This document shows positions 27,801-35,985 of a DNA stretch of 64,000 bases, piece after piece. Position 1 is the first letter of the stretch, and each line of letters opens with the position of its first letter. The notes beneath the pieces were generated by a model. It made no database searches, was not told where the DNA came from, and saw only the letters and a program-made list of their open reading frames with translations. The translations under genes and the position numbers were made by a program. Origin of the DNA: Bradyrhizobium sp. NAS96.2 (GTDB taxonomy: Bacteria; Pseudomonadota; Alphaproteobacteria; Rhizobiales; Xanthobacteraceae); the NCBI RefSeq assembly GCF_001908235.1, contig NZ_LGHK01000017.1, positions 1 to 64,000 of the forward strand. The letters are read 5' to 3'.

Positions 27801-27998
27801 AGTTGTGATACGTCCCGACATCTGGTCGGGAGGCAGACCGGTGTACGACCAGGCCACGCCGATCACGGGGATGCGGATTTCGGGAAAGATGTCGGTCGGC
27901 GTGCGCAGTGCCGCCAGCGGTCCGATAATCAGCAGCAGGATCGCCAGCACGACGAAAGTATATGGCCGGCTCAGCGCGATACGGACCAGTGCGATCAT
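24819..27998 (-). CDS. RND efflux transporter permease subunit (HAE1/AcrB type)
   Basis: A proton-driven inner-membrane exporter of about 1,059 residues. It begins MIALVRIALSRPYTFVVLAI (TM1), has the porter-domain start RTPTDIFPEIRIPVIGVAW, the TM4 motif GGLALAVGILVDDATVTIEN with the paired Asp residues used for proton relay, and the second half repeat after HRKVFVGGFLAVVAASFL. The final TM block ends FATLMFVPVVFSMVHKK. Twelve TM helices and two large periplasmic loops are expected. The ATG at 27998 has only a weak ribosome site; the frame continues upstream without a better start. Substrates cannot be predicted. Confidence 0.92.
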   Translation of the reverse strand: MIALVRIALSRPYTFVVLAILLLIIGPLAALRTPTDIFPEIRIPVIGVAWSYTGLPPDQMSGRITTPFERVLTTTVNDIEHIVANSYNGIGIVKIFFQPNVDIRTANAQVTAIAQTLLKQLPPGATPPLILNYSASTVPIVQVALSGDGLTEQNLADIGINQLRTPLVTVPGAAIPYPYGGKQRQIQIDLNSTALQARGLSGQDVANALAAQNLITPVGTQKIGNFEYTINLNNSPLRIEELGDLPIKTVNGAMVYVRDVATVRDGNPPQTNIVHVDGNRSVLMMVLKAGAVSTLDIIAGIKQKVIDVKDQMPDALKIGFVGDQSVFVRGAISGVAFEGVIAALLTSVMILLFLGSWRSTVIIAVSIPLSVLGAIIMLSLIGETLNIMTLGGLALAVGILVDDATVTIENINYHLEQGKPVEQSILDGANQIVTPAFVSLLCICIVFVPMFFLTGVARFLFVPMAEAVMFAMIWSFILSRTLVPTMANYLLQPHVHHEGAPPKSRNPFVWFQRGFEARFERIRGGYHGLLAMALGHRKVFVGGFLAVVAASFLLVPFLGRNFFPSVDAGNILMHVRTQVGTRVEETANQMADVQKAIRKLIPGEIETMTDNIGMPISSINLTYNNTGVIGPQDADIQIKLREGHKPTEEHVRALREQLPRLFPGTSFSFLPADIVSQILNFGAPAPIDLQIRGANLDANYAYANKLLAKIKRIPGIADARIQQSPNNPTFNIDVDRTRAQYVGLTERDVTNSLVVNLAGSSQVAPTYFLNPDNGVSYSIVMQTPQYQIDSLSALQTLPITATGNTQAPILGGIADIKRATSSAVVSQYDIQSLVQIYATTQGRDLGGVATDVRQLISDTAKEVPKGSSVVLLGQVQTMNSAFTGLLFGLLGAVVLIYFLIVVNFQSWSDPFVIITALPAALAGIVWMLFTTQTTLSVPALTGAIMCMGVATANSVLVISFARERYEELGDPVAAALEAGFVRFRPVLMTALAMIIGMAPMALGLGEGGEQNAPLGRAVIGGLIFATFATLMFVPVVFSMVHKKQGAKAAASSEIPHAAH

Positions 27999-28289
27999 AA
28001 AAACAGCATTCCCGAAATGAAGCCCGCCCAGGCAGAGGAATCGACATTGCAAAAGCCGTTCCGCAGCGGCCGATTTACCTGATGCAGCGCAAAACGCCAA
28101 CCCGCGGAGCCGCCGCGGCCTTCACTTCCTTGGCATCCTTCGTGAGGCTCTGTGCCCGGGCCGGGCGCGCCGGCATGCCGTGCGGCCGATCGCGATCGCA
28201 TCGTCATCAAAAAGAGACGGCCCTGCTTCAAAAGCGAGCCGGCTGAGGATGCGGTTTCGGCCGCCGCGAGGCTAGTGCATCGCAGCCCT

Positions 28290-28329
28290 GCAAAAATGCA
28301 AAACGTGGTGAGTCGGTCGGCCCACCACG
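28290..28329 (-). terminator. Rho-independent terminator after the chemoreceptor gene; rest of the 27999-28378 gap holds no gene
   Basis: On the minus strand CGTGGTG and CACCACG (28329-28323 and 28310-28304) form a 7-bp stem with a 12-base loop, followed at once by TTTTGCATTTTTGC. It lies about 50 bases past the chemoreceptor stop, in the right orientation to end that transcript. Nothing else convincing is present between the pump start and the chemoreceptor stop; that stretch should contain the pump promoter. Confidence 0.65.
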
Positions 28330-28378
28330 CTTGGATCCGTCAGCCCGTGCGGACGGGAGGTGCCCCGGCGGCTTCGGG

Positions 28379-30070
28379 TCAGGCCGCGCGGACGGCCTCG
28401 AGGAACTTGCCAACTTCGAGCTTGAGGCGGTTGCTGTCACCTGAGAGCGACTGTGCTGCCGACAGCACCTGGCTCGAGGCCGAGCCGGTTTCGTTGGCGC
28501 CGTGCTGCACGTCGGTGATGTTGGCCGAGACCTGCTGGGTGCCCCGCGCCGCCTGCTGCACGTTGCGGGAGATCTCCTGCGTCGCCGCGCCCTGCTCTTC
28601 GACCGCGGCGGCAATGGTGGACGAGATCTCCGACAATTTCTCGATGGTCGAGGAGATTTCCTTGATCGCGCCGACCGACTCCTGGGTCGCGGTCTGGATG
28701 CCGGCGATCTGCTGGCCGATCTCGCCGGTCGCCTTGGCGGTCTGCTCGGCCAGCGCCTTCACCTCGGACGCGACGACCGCAAAGCCGCGGCCGGCCTCGC
28801 CGGCGCGCGCCGCCTCGATGGTGGCGTTCAGCGCCAGCAAATTGGTCTGGCCGGCAATCGTGTTGATCAGCTCGACGACGTCGCCGATGCGCGCGGCGGC
28901 CTTCGACAGCTCGCTGACGCGATCGTTGGTGGTGCGCGCCTGGCCGACGGCGTCGCCCGCCATCCGTGCCGATTCCTGCACCTGGCGGCTGATCTCGGTG
29001 ACCGACGACGATAGCTCTTCGGTCGCCGACGCCACCGACTGCACGTTGGTCGACGCCTCCTCGGACGCCGCCGCGACCGAGGTGGTCAGTTCCTGCGAAC
29101 GCCGCGCCGTCGACGACAGCGTGCTGGCGGAAGCTTCGAGCTGGGTCGAGGCCGACGACACCGTCTGCACGATCTCGCCGATCATCTGTTCGAAATTGCG
29201 GGTGATGGTGTCGACCCGGCGGCCGCGCTCGATCTTGGCCTCGGCATCGGCGGCCGCGGCTTCATCGGCCGCCTTCTTGGCGACCAGGGCTTCCTTGAAC
29301 ACCTGCAGCGTATCGGCCATCGCGCCGATCTCGGTCTTCTCGCCCTGGTGCGGCACAACGGCGGTCAGATCGCCACGGCCCAGCGCCTGCATCGGGCTCA
29401 CGATCGAGGCGATGCCGGCCGAGATGTCGCGAACGGTGTAGAAGCTGACGCCGACGCTGATCAGGATCGCGAGGCCGAGGATCACGGCCACCATCATCAG
29501 AGCCGAGCCGTAGTTGCTGGCGGCTTCCTGGCCGGCCTTTTCAGCACCGACGTTGTTGAGCTCGATGTCCTTGTTCAGGATTTCGTCCGCTTCGAGACCG
29601 ATCTTGTTGACAACCTTGGTGTTGAGCTCGTGCGCCTCATGCGGAAGCTTGCCCGCTTCCTTGCGCGAGATGGCCATCACCTCCTCGGTGCCCTTCCTGT
29701 ACTTGTCCCAGGTCTCGGACCACTGCCGGTAGAGCGCCCGCTCCTCCGCGGAGGCGATCATCGGTTCATATCTCGCGCGCGCCTTTGTGTTCATCTCGAC
29801 GACGCTGGCGAGCGTCTTTTCCACCGCCAGCTTCTCTTCGAGCGTTTCCGAAAGCATGTGTTCGCGGATCACGTTGCGATAGGTGATGACCCCGGCGCGC
29901 AGCTCACCCAGCACGCGCACGCTCGGCAACCAGTTCGTCGTGATGTCGACAGTGCTGGCGTTGATCGCCCGCATATTCCACACGGCAAGCAGGCCCATGC
30001 CCGTCAGCGCGACAAGCAGGAACGCAACCGCGGCAATGATCTTGGCGCGGATCGAGTATTTGGCGAACAT
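28379..30070 (-). CDS. Methyl-accepting chemotaxis protein (4HB sensor)
   Basis: A 563-residue chemoreceptor. TM1 is at about residues 10-31 and TM2 at about 188-210; between them is a roughly 155-residue all-helical periplasmic domain with the [15 protein letters not shown] start typical of 4HB_MCP sensors. HAMP follows ([16 protein letters not shown] region), then a long coiled coil with the signalling tip [20 protein letters not shown] near 402-421 and [17 protein letters not shown]. There is no C-terminal NWETF-like tether for CheR/CheB. The ligand is unknown; it is transcribed alone with a terminator downstream, and no che genes are adjacent. Confidence 0.93.
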   Translation of the reverse strand: MFAKYSIRAKIIAAVAFLLVALTGMGLLAVWNMRAINASTVDITTNWLPSVRVLGELRAGVITYRNVIREHMLSETLEEKLAVEKTLASVVEMNTKARARYEPMIASAEERALYRQWSETWDKYRKGTEEVMAISRKEAGKLPHEAHELNTKVVNKIGLEADEILNKDIELNNVGAEKAGQEAASNYGSALMMVAVILGLAILISVGVSFYTVRDISAGIASIVSPMQALGRGDLTAVVPHQGEKTEIGAMADTLQVFKEALVAKKAADEAAAADAEAKIERGRRVDTITRNFEQMIGEIVQTVSSASTQLEASASTLSSTARRSQELTTSVAAASEEASTNVQSVASATEELSSSVTEISRQVQESARMAGDAVGQARTTNDRVSELSKAAARIGDVVELINTIAGQTNLLALNATIEAARAGEAGRGFAVVASEVKALAEQTAKATGEIGQQIAGIQTATQESVGAIKEISSTIEKLSEISSTIAAAVEEQGAATQEISRNVQQAARGTQQVSANITDVQHGANETGSASSQVLSAAQSLSGDSNRLKLEVGKFLEAVRAA

Positions 30071-30222
30071 CTTGGGGTCTCTTGGGTATCGGGCTCGCGA
30101 AGCCCAATCGGATGGCTGGGGGCGCGGCGGTGCGCCACAGACATCAAAGCCAGCCCCCCTCCTTAAGTAGGGTTAATTTGGTCCTCCGCTGAACTACGGA
30201 GATACCCGTCACCATAGTGACA

Positions 30223-30243
30223 TGATGCGCGAGAGGCGCATCA
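30223..30243 (-). terminator. Hairpin at the otnK stop codon
   Basis: TGATGCGC and GCGCATCA (30223-30230 and 30236-30243) form a perfect 8-bp stem with a 5-base loop that includes the otnK stop codon. There is no U-rich tail, so termination would be weak or Rho-assisted; it may instead protect the 3' end of the mRNA. Confidence 0.35.
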
Positions 30244-31518
30244 AGGCATCAATGCCAGCGCATCCGAGAAGAACTCCGGCCCGCCGAAATTGCCCGATTT
30301 CAGGGCAAGCACCATCTCGCCAGTGCTGGCACCGACCGCGCGCAGAACCGGCACGCCTGCGGCGATTTCCGCACCGACCAGGAAGCCGGGGATACCGAGG
30401 CGATCGACCACGGCGCCTGACGTTTCACCACCGGCAACCACCAGCCTGTGCACGCCCGACTGCACCAGCCCCTCCGCGATATCGGCCATGGCCTGCTCGA
30501 TGGCATGTCCGGCCGCATCGCGGCCATGACGCGATTGCAGAGCTGTCACCTCATCCGGGGTCGAACTGCTCGCAATCAGGACCGGTCCCTTTCCGAGCCG
30601 ATCTTTGGCCCAGACGAGTGCGCGCTGCGCCTCGTCCTTGCCGGCGATCGCCCGTCCGGGGTCGAGATGCAGGACCGGCATCACCTTCTCGGCGCTGGCG
30701 ATCTGGCGCAGCGTCGCCTGCGAGCAACTGCCTGCGAGGCAGGCCGCCGGGCCGCCGACCGCAGCCTTGGACGTTGCATTTTCAGCCGCCGATTTGGCCC
30801 TGCCCGCTGCGACCAGCGCCCGGGCCAATCCGAGCCCGATGCCGGAGGCACCGACCGACAGACGGTGATCCAGCGCCACCTGCCCGATGGCCTCTAGGTC
30901 GCGGTCGAACACCGCGTCGACGATCGCAGCGCCGACGCCGCTACCCGCGAGGTCGGCGAGCTTCGCCCGAACGGCGTCGGCGCCGCGGGAGAGCGTCGCG
31001 AGATCGACCAGGCCGACCTTGGTCTTGCTCTGCCGCGCGAGCACGCGGACCAGGTTGGAATCATGCATCGGGTTGAGCGGATGGTCCTTCAGCGGGCTCT
31101 CGTTCAGCGGCACCGCGCCTACGAACAGATTGCCCTGATAGACGGTACGGCCGGTTTCCGGGAAAGCCGGCGTCACCAGCACGATGCTATCTCCGGAGTC
31201 GGCGCGCAGCGCGTCCATCACCGGGCCGATATTGCCGGCGTCGGTGGAATCGAAGGTCGAGCAGATCTTGAACAGGATGTGAGAGGCGCCGCGGCCGCGC
31301 AGCCAGGCCTCCGCCGCGCGCGAGCGCGTCACGGCCAAACTCGCCTCGATCGAGCGGCTCTTCAGCGACACCACGACGGCATCGACCTCCGGCAGCGCGA
31401 GATCGTCGGCGGGCACGCCGATGGTCTGCACCGTGCGCAGGCCGGCGCGGGTCAGCGTGTTGGCGAGGTCGGAGGCGCCGGTATAGTCGTCGGCGATGCA
31501 GCCAAGGGCCAGCGTCAC
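30241..31518 (-). CDS. otnK: 3-oxo-tetronate kinase (DUF1537 family)
   Basis: Phosphorylates 3-oxo-tetronate (3-dehydro-threonate/erythronate) to the 4-phosphate with ATP, the third step of L-threonate or D-erythronate breakdown. A 425-residue protein with both DUF1537 domains: N-terminal LGCIADDYTGASDLANTL for sugar-acid binding, FKICSTFDSTDAGNIGPVMD, and C-terminal VLIASSSTP, LVVAGGETSGAVVDRLG and GEMVLALKSGNFGGPEFF for nucleotide binding. The GTG start at 31518 overlaps the otnI stop as GTGA, so translation is coupled. Substrate assignment rests on its otnI, ltnD and otnC neighbours. Confidence 0.93.
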   Translation of the reverse strand: MTLALGCIADDYTGASDLANTLTRAGLRTVQTIGVPADDLALPEVDAVVVSLKSRSIEASLAVTRSRAAEAWLRGRGASHILFKICSTFDSTDAGNIGPVMDALRADSGDSIVLVTPAFPETGRTVYQGNLFVGAVPLNESPLKDHPLNPMHDSNLVRVLARQSKTKVGLVDLATLSRGADAVRAKLADLAGSGVGAAIVDAVFDRDLEAIGQVALDHRLSVGASGIGLGLARALVAAGRAKSAAENATSKAAVGGPAACLAGSCSQATLRQIASAEKVMPVLHLDPGRAIAGKDEAQRALVWAKDRLGKGPVLIASSSTPDEVTALQSRHGRDAAGHAIEQAMADIAEGLVQSGVHRLVVAGGETSGAVVDRLGIPGFLVGAEIAAGVPVLRAVGASTGEMVLALKSGNFGGPEFFSDALALMP

Positions 31519-32297
31519 GATTTTGCTCCGACATAGGGCTTGAACCACGCAAGACCGTCGGTGGTCTTGCCGCGCGGATTGTATTCGCAGCCGACGAAGC
31601 CGCCATAGCCCAGCCTATCCAGCTCGCCGAACAGGAAGGGATAATTCAGCTCCTCGCCATCGGGCTCGTTGCGCGAGGGGATCGAGGCGATCTGGATGTG
31701 GCCGATGACCGGCATCATCTCGCGCAGCCGCATCGTGACGTCGCCATGGATGATCTGGCAGTGATAGATGTCGAACTGCAGCTTCAGGTTCGGGATCTTG
31801 AGTTCACGGATCAACTCGTACGCGAAGTTGAAGTCGTTGAGGAAATAGCCCGGCACGTTGCGCGGATTGATCGGCTCGATCACGACGTCGAGGCCGTGCG
31901 GCGCGAAGAATTCCGCAGCGTAAGCGACCGATTTGTAGAAGGCTTCGACGGCGTGCCGATCATTTCGGTCGGCGATCCCGGCCATCAAGTGCAGACGCTT
32001 GACGCCGGTCGCCTGCGCATAGGGCAGTGCGGTCTTCAAGCTCGCTTGCAAATCGGCGAAGCGATCCGGCAGCGCGGCAAAACCTTTCTCGCCGGCGTTC
32101 CAGTCGCCCGGCGGCAGGTTGAACAGCGCCTGCGTCAGCCCGGCGCCTTTCAGCCGCTTGCCGACCTCCTCGGCCGGATGCTCATACGGAAACAGGAATT
32201 CGACCGCGGTGAAGCCCGCTCTTGCTGCGGCGTCGAAGCGGTCGAGGAACGGGACCTCGTTGAACATCATGGTGAGGTTGGCGGCAAAGCGGGGCAT
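31515..32297 (-). CDS. otnI: 2-oxo-tetronate isomerase (hydroxypyruvate isomerase family)
   Basis: A 260-residue TIM-barrel isomerase of the Hyi/YgbM family, converting 2-oxo-tetronate to 3-oxo-tetronate. Landmarks: MPRFAANLTMMFNEVPFLDR, LFNLPPGDW, VIEPINPRNVPGYFLN with a metal-binding Glu, LQFDIYHCQIIHGDV with Asp and His ligands, HIQIASIPSRNEPD with a His ligand and GCEYNPRGKTTDGL with the second catalytic Glu. It sits between ltnD (12-base gap) and otnK (4-base overlap). Hydroxypyruvate isomerase is the older name for the family; the operon favours the tetronate activity. Confidence 0.92.
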   Translation of the reverse strand: MPRFAANLTMMFNEVPFLDRFDAAARAGFTAVEFLFPYEHPAEEVGKRLKGAGLTQALFNLPPGDWNAGEKGFAALPDRFADLQASLKTALPYAQATGVKRLHLMAGIADRNDRHAVEAFYKSVAYAAEFFAPHGLDVVIEPINPRNVPGYFLNDFNFAYELIRELKIPNLKLQFDIYHCQIIHGDVTMRLREMMPVIGHIQIASIPSRNEPDGEELNYPFLFGELDRLGYGGFVGCEYNPRGKTTDGLAWFKPYVGAKS

Positions 32298-32309
32298 TGC
32301 AGGATCCTC

Positions 32310-33221
32310 TTATTTCGCGCCGGGAAGCTTGGTGCCGGTGACCTGCGCATACATCCGCGCCACCGACGCATCGTCGTCGCGGCCCATGCCGGCGGCCGCG
32401 GTCATCAGGAACATCTGCAGCGCCGCGGCCGAGACCGGGACCGGGAAGCGCGCGCTGCGCGCCATGTCCTGGATGATGCCGAGGTCCTTGACGAAAATCT
32501 CCACCGCGCTGCGCGGCGCGTAGTCGCCGTCGAGCACGTGCGGCATGCGGTTCTCGAACATCCAGGAATTGCCGGCGGAGGCCGTGATCACCTCATAGAC
32601 CTTGCGGATGTCGAGGCCCTGCTTGGCGGCGAAGGCGATCGCCTCGGAAGCAGCCGCGATGTGCACGCCGGCCAGCAGCTGGTTGATCATCTTGAACGCG
32701 GCGCCCTGCCCGGCGGCATCGCCGAGCTCGTAAAGCTTTGCCGCCATCGCATCCAGCGCCGGCCGCGCCTTCGCGAACGCCGCCGCGCTGCCGGAGGCGA
32801 GAATGGTCAGCTCGCCTTGCGCTGCACGTTGCGCGCCGCCGGAGATCGGGGCATCGAGATAGTGCCGGCCGGTCGGCTCGAGCTGCTTTGCGAGCCGCCG
32901 CGCGATATCCGGGTCCATGGTCGCCGAGGAGATGAAGACTGTGTCCTTGGCGAGGGTCTCGGCGACGCCATCCTTGCCGAACAGGATCGCCTCGGTCTGC
33001 GCCGCATTGACGACGACGCTGACGACGATGTCGGCATCCTTGGCCGCTTCGGCCGGCGTTTTCGCGCCCTTGCCGCCGTCGGCGACGAAGCGCGCGACGG
33101 CATCGGCCGAGACGTCGCAGCCGGTCACGACAAAGCCGGCGCGCTTGAGCGAGGTCGCCATGCCGTATCCCATCGAGCCCAGCCCGATGACGGCGACGTG
33201 CGGTGTTGCGGAACTGGACAT
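32310..33221 (-). CDS. ltnD: L-threonate dehydrogenase
   Basis: A 303-residue beta-hydroxyacid dehydrogenase that should oxidise L-threonate at C2 with NAD+ to 2-oxo-tetronate. IGLGSMGYGMATSL is the cofactor motif, DAPISGGAQRAAQGELTI the substrate-binding motif, and GAAFKMINQLLAG carries the catalytic Lys. The C-terminal half is all helical as in the family. The start MSSSATPHVAVIG (33221) is used; an ATG 7 codons upstream is possible. First gene of the ltnD-otnI-otnK operon, divergent from otnC. D-erythronate or tartronate semialdehyde relatives are alternatives, but the OtnK/OtnI/OtnC set supports threonate. Confidence 0.88.
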   Translation of the reverse strand: MSSSATPHVAVIGLGSMGYGMATSLKRAGFVVTGCDVSADAVARFVADGGKGAKTPAEAAKDADIVVSVVVNAAQTEAILFGKDGVAETLAKDTVFISSATMDPDIARRLAKQLEPTGRHYLDAPISGGAQRAAQGELTILASGSAAAFAKARPALDAMAAKLYELGDAAGQGAAFKMINQLLAGVHIAAASEAIAFAAKQGLDIRKVYEVITASAGNSWMFENRMPHVLDGDYAPRSAVEIFVKDLGIIQDMARSARFPVPVSAAALQMFLMTAAAGMGRDDDASVARMYAQVTGTKLPGAK

Positions 33222-33405
33222 GCGGCGATCCCTGAACATTTTTGGTTGTTTGAGCATTTTCGGAAAACCGGCTTTCACCCTTCCCGATCATGCGCATTGC
33301 TGCTTGCCTATCACGGCTTGGCCGCGCTGCCAAAGCATGAGACAAAGCTGAAAATGGATGGCGGCAAAGATGACGCCAAGAGCGAGACCGGAAGAGCGAA
33401 ACCGG

Positions 33406-34062
33406 ATGAGCGAAACAAAGCTTCGTGAAGACATCTGCCGCTTCGGCCGCTCGCTGTTCGAGCGCGGGCTGACGCCGGGCTCCTCAGGCAATATCAGCGT
33501 CCGGCTCGACGACGGCGGCTGGCTGGTGACGCCGACCAATGCCTCGCTCGGCTTCCTCGATCCGGCGAAAATGTCGCGGCTCGACGGCACCGGCCGGCTG
33601 GTCTCCGGCGATGCCCCGACCAAGGAAGTGCCGCTGCACACCGCGCTCTACCAGACGCGCGCGAGCGCCGGCGCCGTGGTGCATCTGCACTCGACCCATT
33701 CGGTCGCGCTGTCGATGCTGCCCGAGATCGACCCACGCGCCGCGCTGCCGGCGATGACGGCCTATTACGTCATGAAGTGCGGCCAGACCGCGCTGGTGCC
33801 CTATTATCGCCCCGGCGACCCCGCCGTGGCCGACGCGATCAGGGGGCTGGCCGGGAAATATTCATCGGTGCTGCTCGCCAATCACGGGCCGGTCGTGTCA
33901 GGCGATACGCTGGAAGCCGCGGTGTTCGCGACCGAGGAGCTGGAAGAAACCGCCAAACTCTATCTGCTGCTGCGCGGGCTGAACCCGCGCTATCTCTCGC
34001 CCGAACAGGTGGCGGATTTGACCAGGACGTTCGGGCTCGTGCTGCCGGATCACCCTCACTAG
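33406..34062 (+). CDS. otnC: 3-oxo-tetronate 4-phosphate decarboxylase (class II aldolase family)
   Basis: A 218-residue class II aldolase/adducin-fold enzyme that decarboxylates 3-oxo-tetronate 4-phosphate to dihydroxyacetone phosphate, completing the pathway. TPGSSGNISVRLDDGGWLV is the phosphate-binding N-terminal motif, KEVPLHTALYQTR carries the catalytic Glu, VVHLHSTHSVALS the metal His pair and LLANHGPVVSG the third His. It is divergent from ltnD across about 180 bases, which must contain both promoters. A fuculose-phosphate aldolase alternative is less likely given the neighbours. GAAGAGCG upstream of the ATG is a modest ribosome site. Confidence 0.9.
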   Translation: MSETKLREDICRFGRSLFERGLTPGSSGNISVRLDDGGWLVTPTNASLGFLDPAKMSRLDGTGRLVSGDAPTKEVPLHTALYQTRASAGAVVHLHSTHSVALSMLPEIDPRAALPAMTAYYVMKCGQTALVPYYRPGDPAVADAIRGLAGKYSSVLLANHGPVVSGDTLEAAVFATEELEETAKLYLLLRGLNPRYLSPEQVADLTRTFGLVLPDHPH

Positions 34063-34080
34063 ATCAAGCAAAGGTGAGAT

Positions 34081-34383
34081 ATGCGGAGGACAGTCATGAT
34101 GAGGTTCACGAACTTGGCACTCGCCGTTCTGTTCGCCGGCCACCTTGCGGGCTCAACCGCACGGGCCGAGCAGTCCTTGCAGGACCTGCTGGCGATCCAA
34201 CTGCGCGCGCAGGGCTATGCTTGCGACAAGCCGCTCAAGGCCGAGAGAGACGACAAGCTCTCGAAGCCCGATAACGAGGCCTGGACGCTGACCTGCAGCA
34301 ACGCGACCTACCGCGTCACCCGCGTGCCCGACCTCGCCGCCAAGGTCGAAAAGGTCGAAGAGGGCAAGGAACAGGGCAAGTAG
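34081..34383 (+). CDS. Small secreted protein of unknown function
   Basis: A 100-residue protein with a Sec signal: after MRRTVMMRF comes a hydrophobic stretch ending in GSTARA before EQSLQDLL, a good AxA cleavage site. The mature part has about 70 residues with two cysteines (ACDK and LTCSN) that could form a disulfide, and a Lys/Glu-rich tail (KVEKVEEGKEQGK). I do not recognise a family. It begins 18 bases after otnC with AAGGTGAG upstream, so it may be co-transcribed by chance or as a periplasmic accessory. Confidence 0.65.
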   Translation: MRRTVMMRFTNLALAVLFAGHLAGSTARAEQSLQDLLAIQLRAQGYACDKPLKAERDDKLSKPDNEAWTLTCSNATYRVTRVPDLAAKVEKVEEGKEQGK

Positions 34384-34432
34384 GCTGTTGCCTGCAAAAG
34401 CGACTTGTCCGAGCTAGGCGCCACACACACCG

Positions 34433-34538
34433 GCGTCATCCTGAGGTGCGCGCCACTTCGGCGCGCCTCGAAGGATGGCCGCAGGCGCTTGTGGCTCATC
34501 CTTCGAGGCTCGCTCCGCTCGCGCCTCACAGGATGACG
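34433..34538. repeat. Dispersed palindromic repeat, family G
   Basis: GCGTCATCCTGAGGTGCGCG with CGCCTCGAAGGATGG at the left and inverted CTCATCCTTCGAGGCTCGCT with GCGCCTCACAGGATGACG at the right. Lies between the convergent small secreted protein gene and livF. Confidence 0.85.
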
Positions 34539-34565
34539 TTTGCGTGCGTGGAGGCGTTGCAGAGG

Positions 34566-35270
34566 CTACAGCCCCAGATACGCCTTGCGCACGTCGGGAT
34601 TGCCGCTGATCTCGGCGGCAGTGCCCTGCATCAGCACGCGGCCGGTTTGCAGGATGTAGGCGCGGTCGGCTATCTCGAGGCATTCGGCCATCCGCTGCTC
34701 GACGATCAGGACGGTCATGCCAGCATCGCGGATGCGCTTCACGGCCTGGAAGATCTCGTCGACCAGCTTCGGCATGATGCCCTGCGACGGCTCGTCGAGC
34801 ATCAGAAGGCGCGGCCGCGTCATCAGCGCGCGGCCGATCGCGAGCATCTGCTGCTCACCGCCGGACAAGGTCTCGGCGCGCTGCTCGAGCCGCTCGCCGA
34901 GCCGCGGGAACAGGTTGAACACCAGGTCGAGCGGCGCGTCGCGGTCGGACTTGCTGCGATAGAGATAGCTGCCGAGCCGCAGATTGTCGCTTACCGACAG
35001 CCGCGGAAACAGCCGGCGGTTCTCCGGCACGAAGGCGATGCCGGTTGATGTGATGACGTGCTGCGGCTGGCCGTCGATGCGCTTGCCGTCGAAGGTGACG
35101 GTGCCGGCGCGCGGACGCTCGGCGCCGGCGATCGATTTCAAAAGCGTCGACTTGCCGGCGCCGTTGGCGCCGGCAACGCAGACGATCTCGCCCTTGGTGA
35201 CGTCGATCGACACCGAGGAGATCGCAACCAGGCCCTGATAGGCGGTGGTGACTTCACGCACCGACAGCAT
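34566..35270 (-). CDS. livF: Branched-chain amino acid-type ABC transporter ATP-binding protein
   Basis: A 234-residue ABC ATPase of the LivF type. Walker A is GANGAGKST near residue 34, the signature is LSGGEQQMLAIGRALM, Walker B is LLMLDEPSQG and the switch-His region reads VLIVEQRM (Gln-Arg, usual for LivF). Its start overlaps the livG stop by 17 bases. It is the last gene of the livHMGF operon and presumably pairs with LivG as the ATPase heterodimer. Confidence 0.93.
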   Translation of the reverse strand: MLSVREVTTAYQGLVAISSVSIDVTKGEIVCVAGANGAGKSTLLKSIAGAERPRAGTVTFDGKRIDGQPQHVITSTGIAFVPENRRLFPRLSVSDNLRLGSYLYRSKSDRDAPLDLVFNLFPRLGERLEQRAETLSGGEQQMLAIGRALMTRPRLLMLDEPSQGIMPKLVDEIFQAVKRIRDAGMTVLIVEQRMAECLEIADRAYILQTGRVLMQGTAAEISGNPDVRKAYLGL

Positions 35271-35985
35271 GACGATCCCCGAGATAGGCAGAAATGACTT
35301 CCGGATTGCGGACGACCTCAGTGGGCTTGCCCTCGACCAGCACCTTGCCGAGATTGAGCACGATGGCGCGATCGACCAGCGGCATCACGATTTCCATCAC
35401 ATGCTCGACCATCAGCACGGTGACGCCGGTGGCGCGCACCTTGCGCACCAGCTCGACGCCGGTCTGTGCCTCGACCGGCGTGAGGCCAGTGAGGACTTCG
35501 TCGAGCAGCAGCAATTTCGGCTCGGTCGCGAGCGCACGCGCGACCTCGAGCCGGCGCTTCTCCGACGGCACGAGGTCGGCCGCCAGCTTGTCGGCGCGCG
35601 CCGCAAGGCCGCAGAACTCCAGCACCTCATAGGCCTTCTGCCGCGCGATCCGCATCTTGGTGTTGCGGATCAGCGCGCCGACGATGACGTTGTCGATCAC
35701 GGTCATGGTCTCAAAACTCTTGACCACCTGGAAGGTGCGTCCGACGCCGTGCTGGCAGCGTTCCGCCGCCGGCAGCCTTGTGACGTCCTCGCCGTCGAAG
35801 ATGATCGAGCCCTGGGTCGGCGGCAGCACGCCCGCGATCAGGTTGAACAACGTCGACTTGCCGGCGCCGTTGGGGCCGATCAGGCCGACGATCTCACCGC
35901 GCCCGACCGAGATCGAGACGTCGCTGTTGGCGACGAGGCCGCCGAAGCGCTGCCAGACGCCACGCGTTTCAAGAAGCGCCGTCAT
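35254..35985 (-). CDS. livG: Branched-chain amino acid-type ABC transporter ATP-binding protein
   Basis: A 243-residue ABC ATPase of the LivG type: Walker A GPNGAGKSTLFNL near residue 38, the LivG-specific GVGRTFQVVKSFETMTV, and VLMVEHVMEIVMPLVDRAIVL late. The signature region reads LVPSEKRRLEVARAL, a P-S-E-K form instead of LSxGE, seen in some LivG proteins. Walker B is LLLLDEVLTGL. ATG at 35985 overlaps the permease stop by four bases (ATGA). Confidence 0.93.
   Translation of the reverse strand: MTALLETRGVWQRFGGLVANSDVSISVGRGEIVGLIGPNGAGKSTLFNLIAGVLPPTQGSIIFDGEDVTRLPAAERCQHGVGRTFQVVKSFETMTVIDNVIVGALIRNTKMRIARQKAYEVLEFCGLAARADKLAADLVPSEKRRLEVARALATEPKLLLLDEVLTGLTPVEAQTGVELVRKVRATGVTVLMVEHVMEIVMPLVDRAIVLNLGKVLVEGKPTEVVRNPEVISAYLGDRHAVGA

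Noticed and set aside
30165..30178. TTAA-N6-TTAA in the chemoreceptor leader as a CtrA site
   Set aside because: CtrA sites need a spacing of seven between the TTAA halves; here it is six, so the match is poor.
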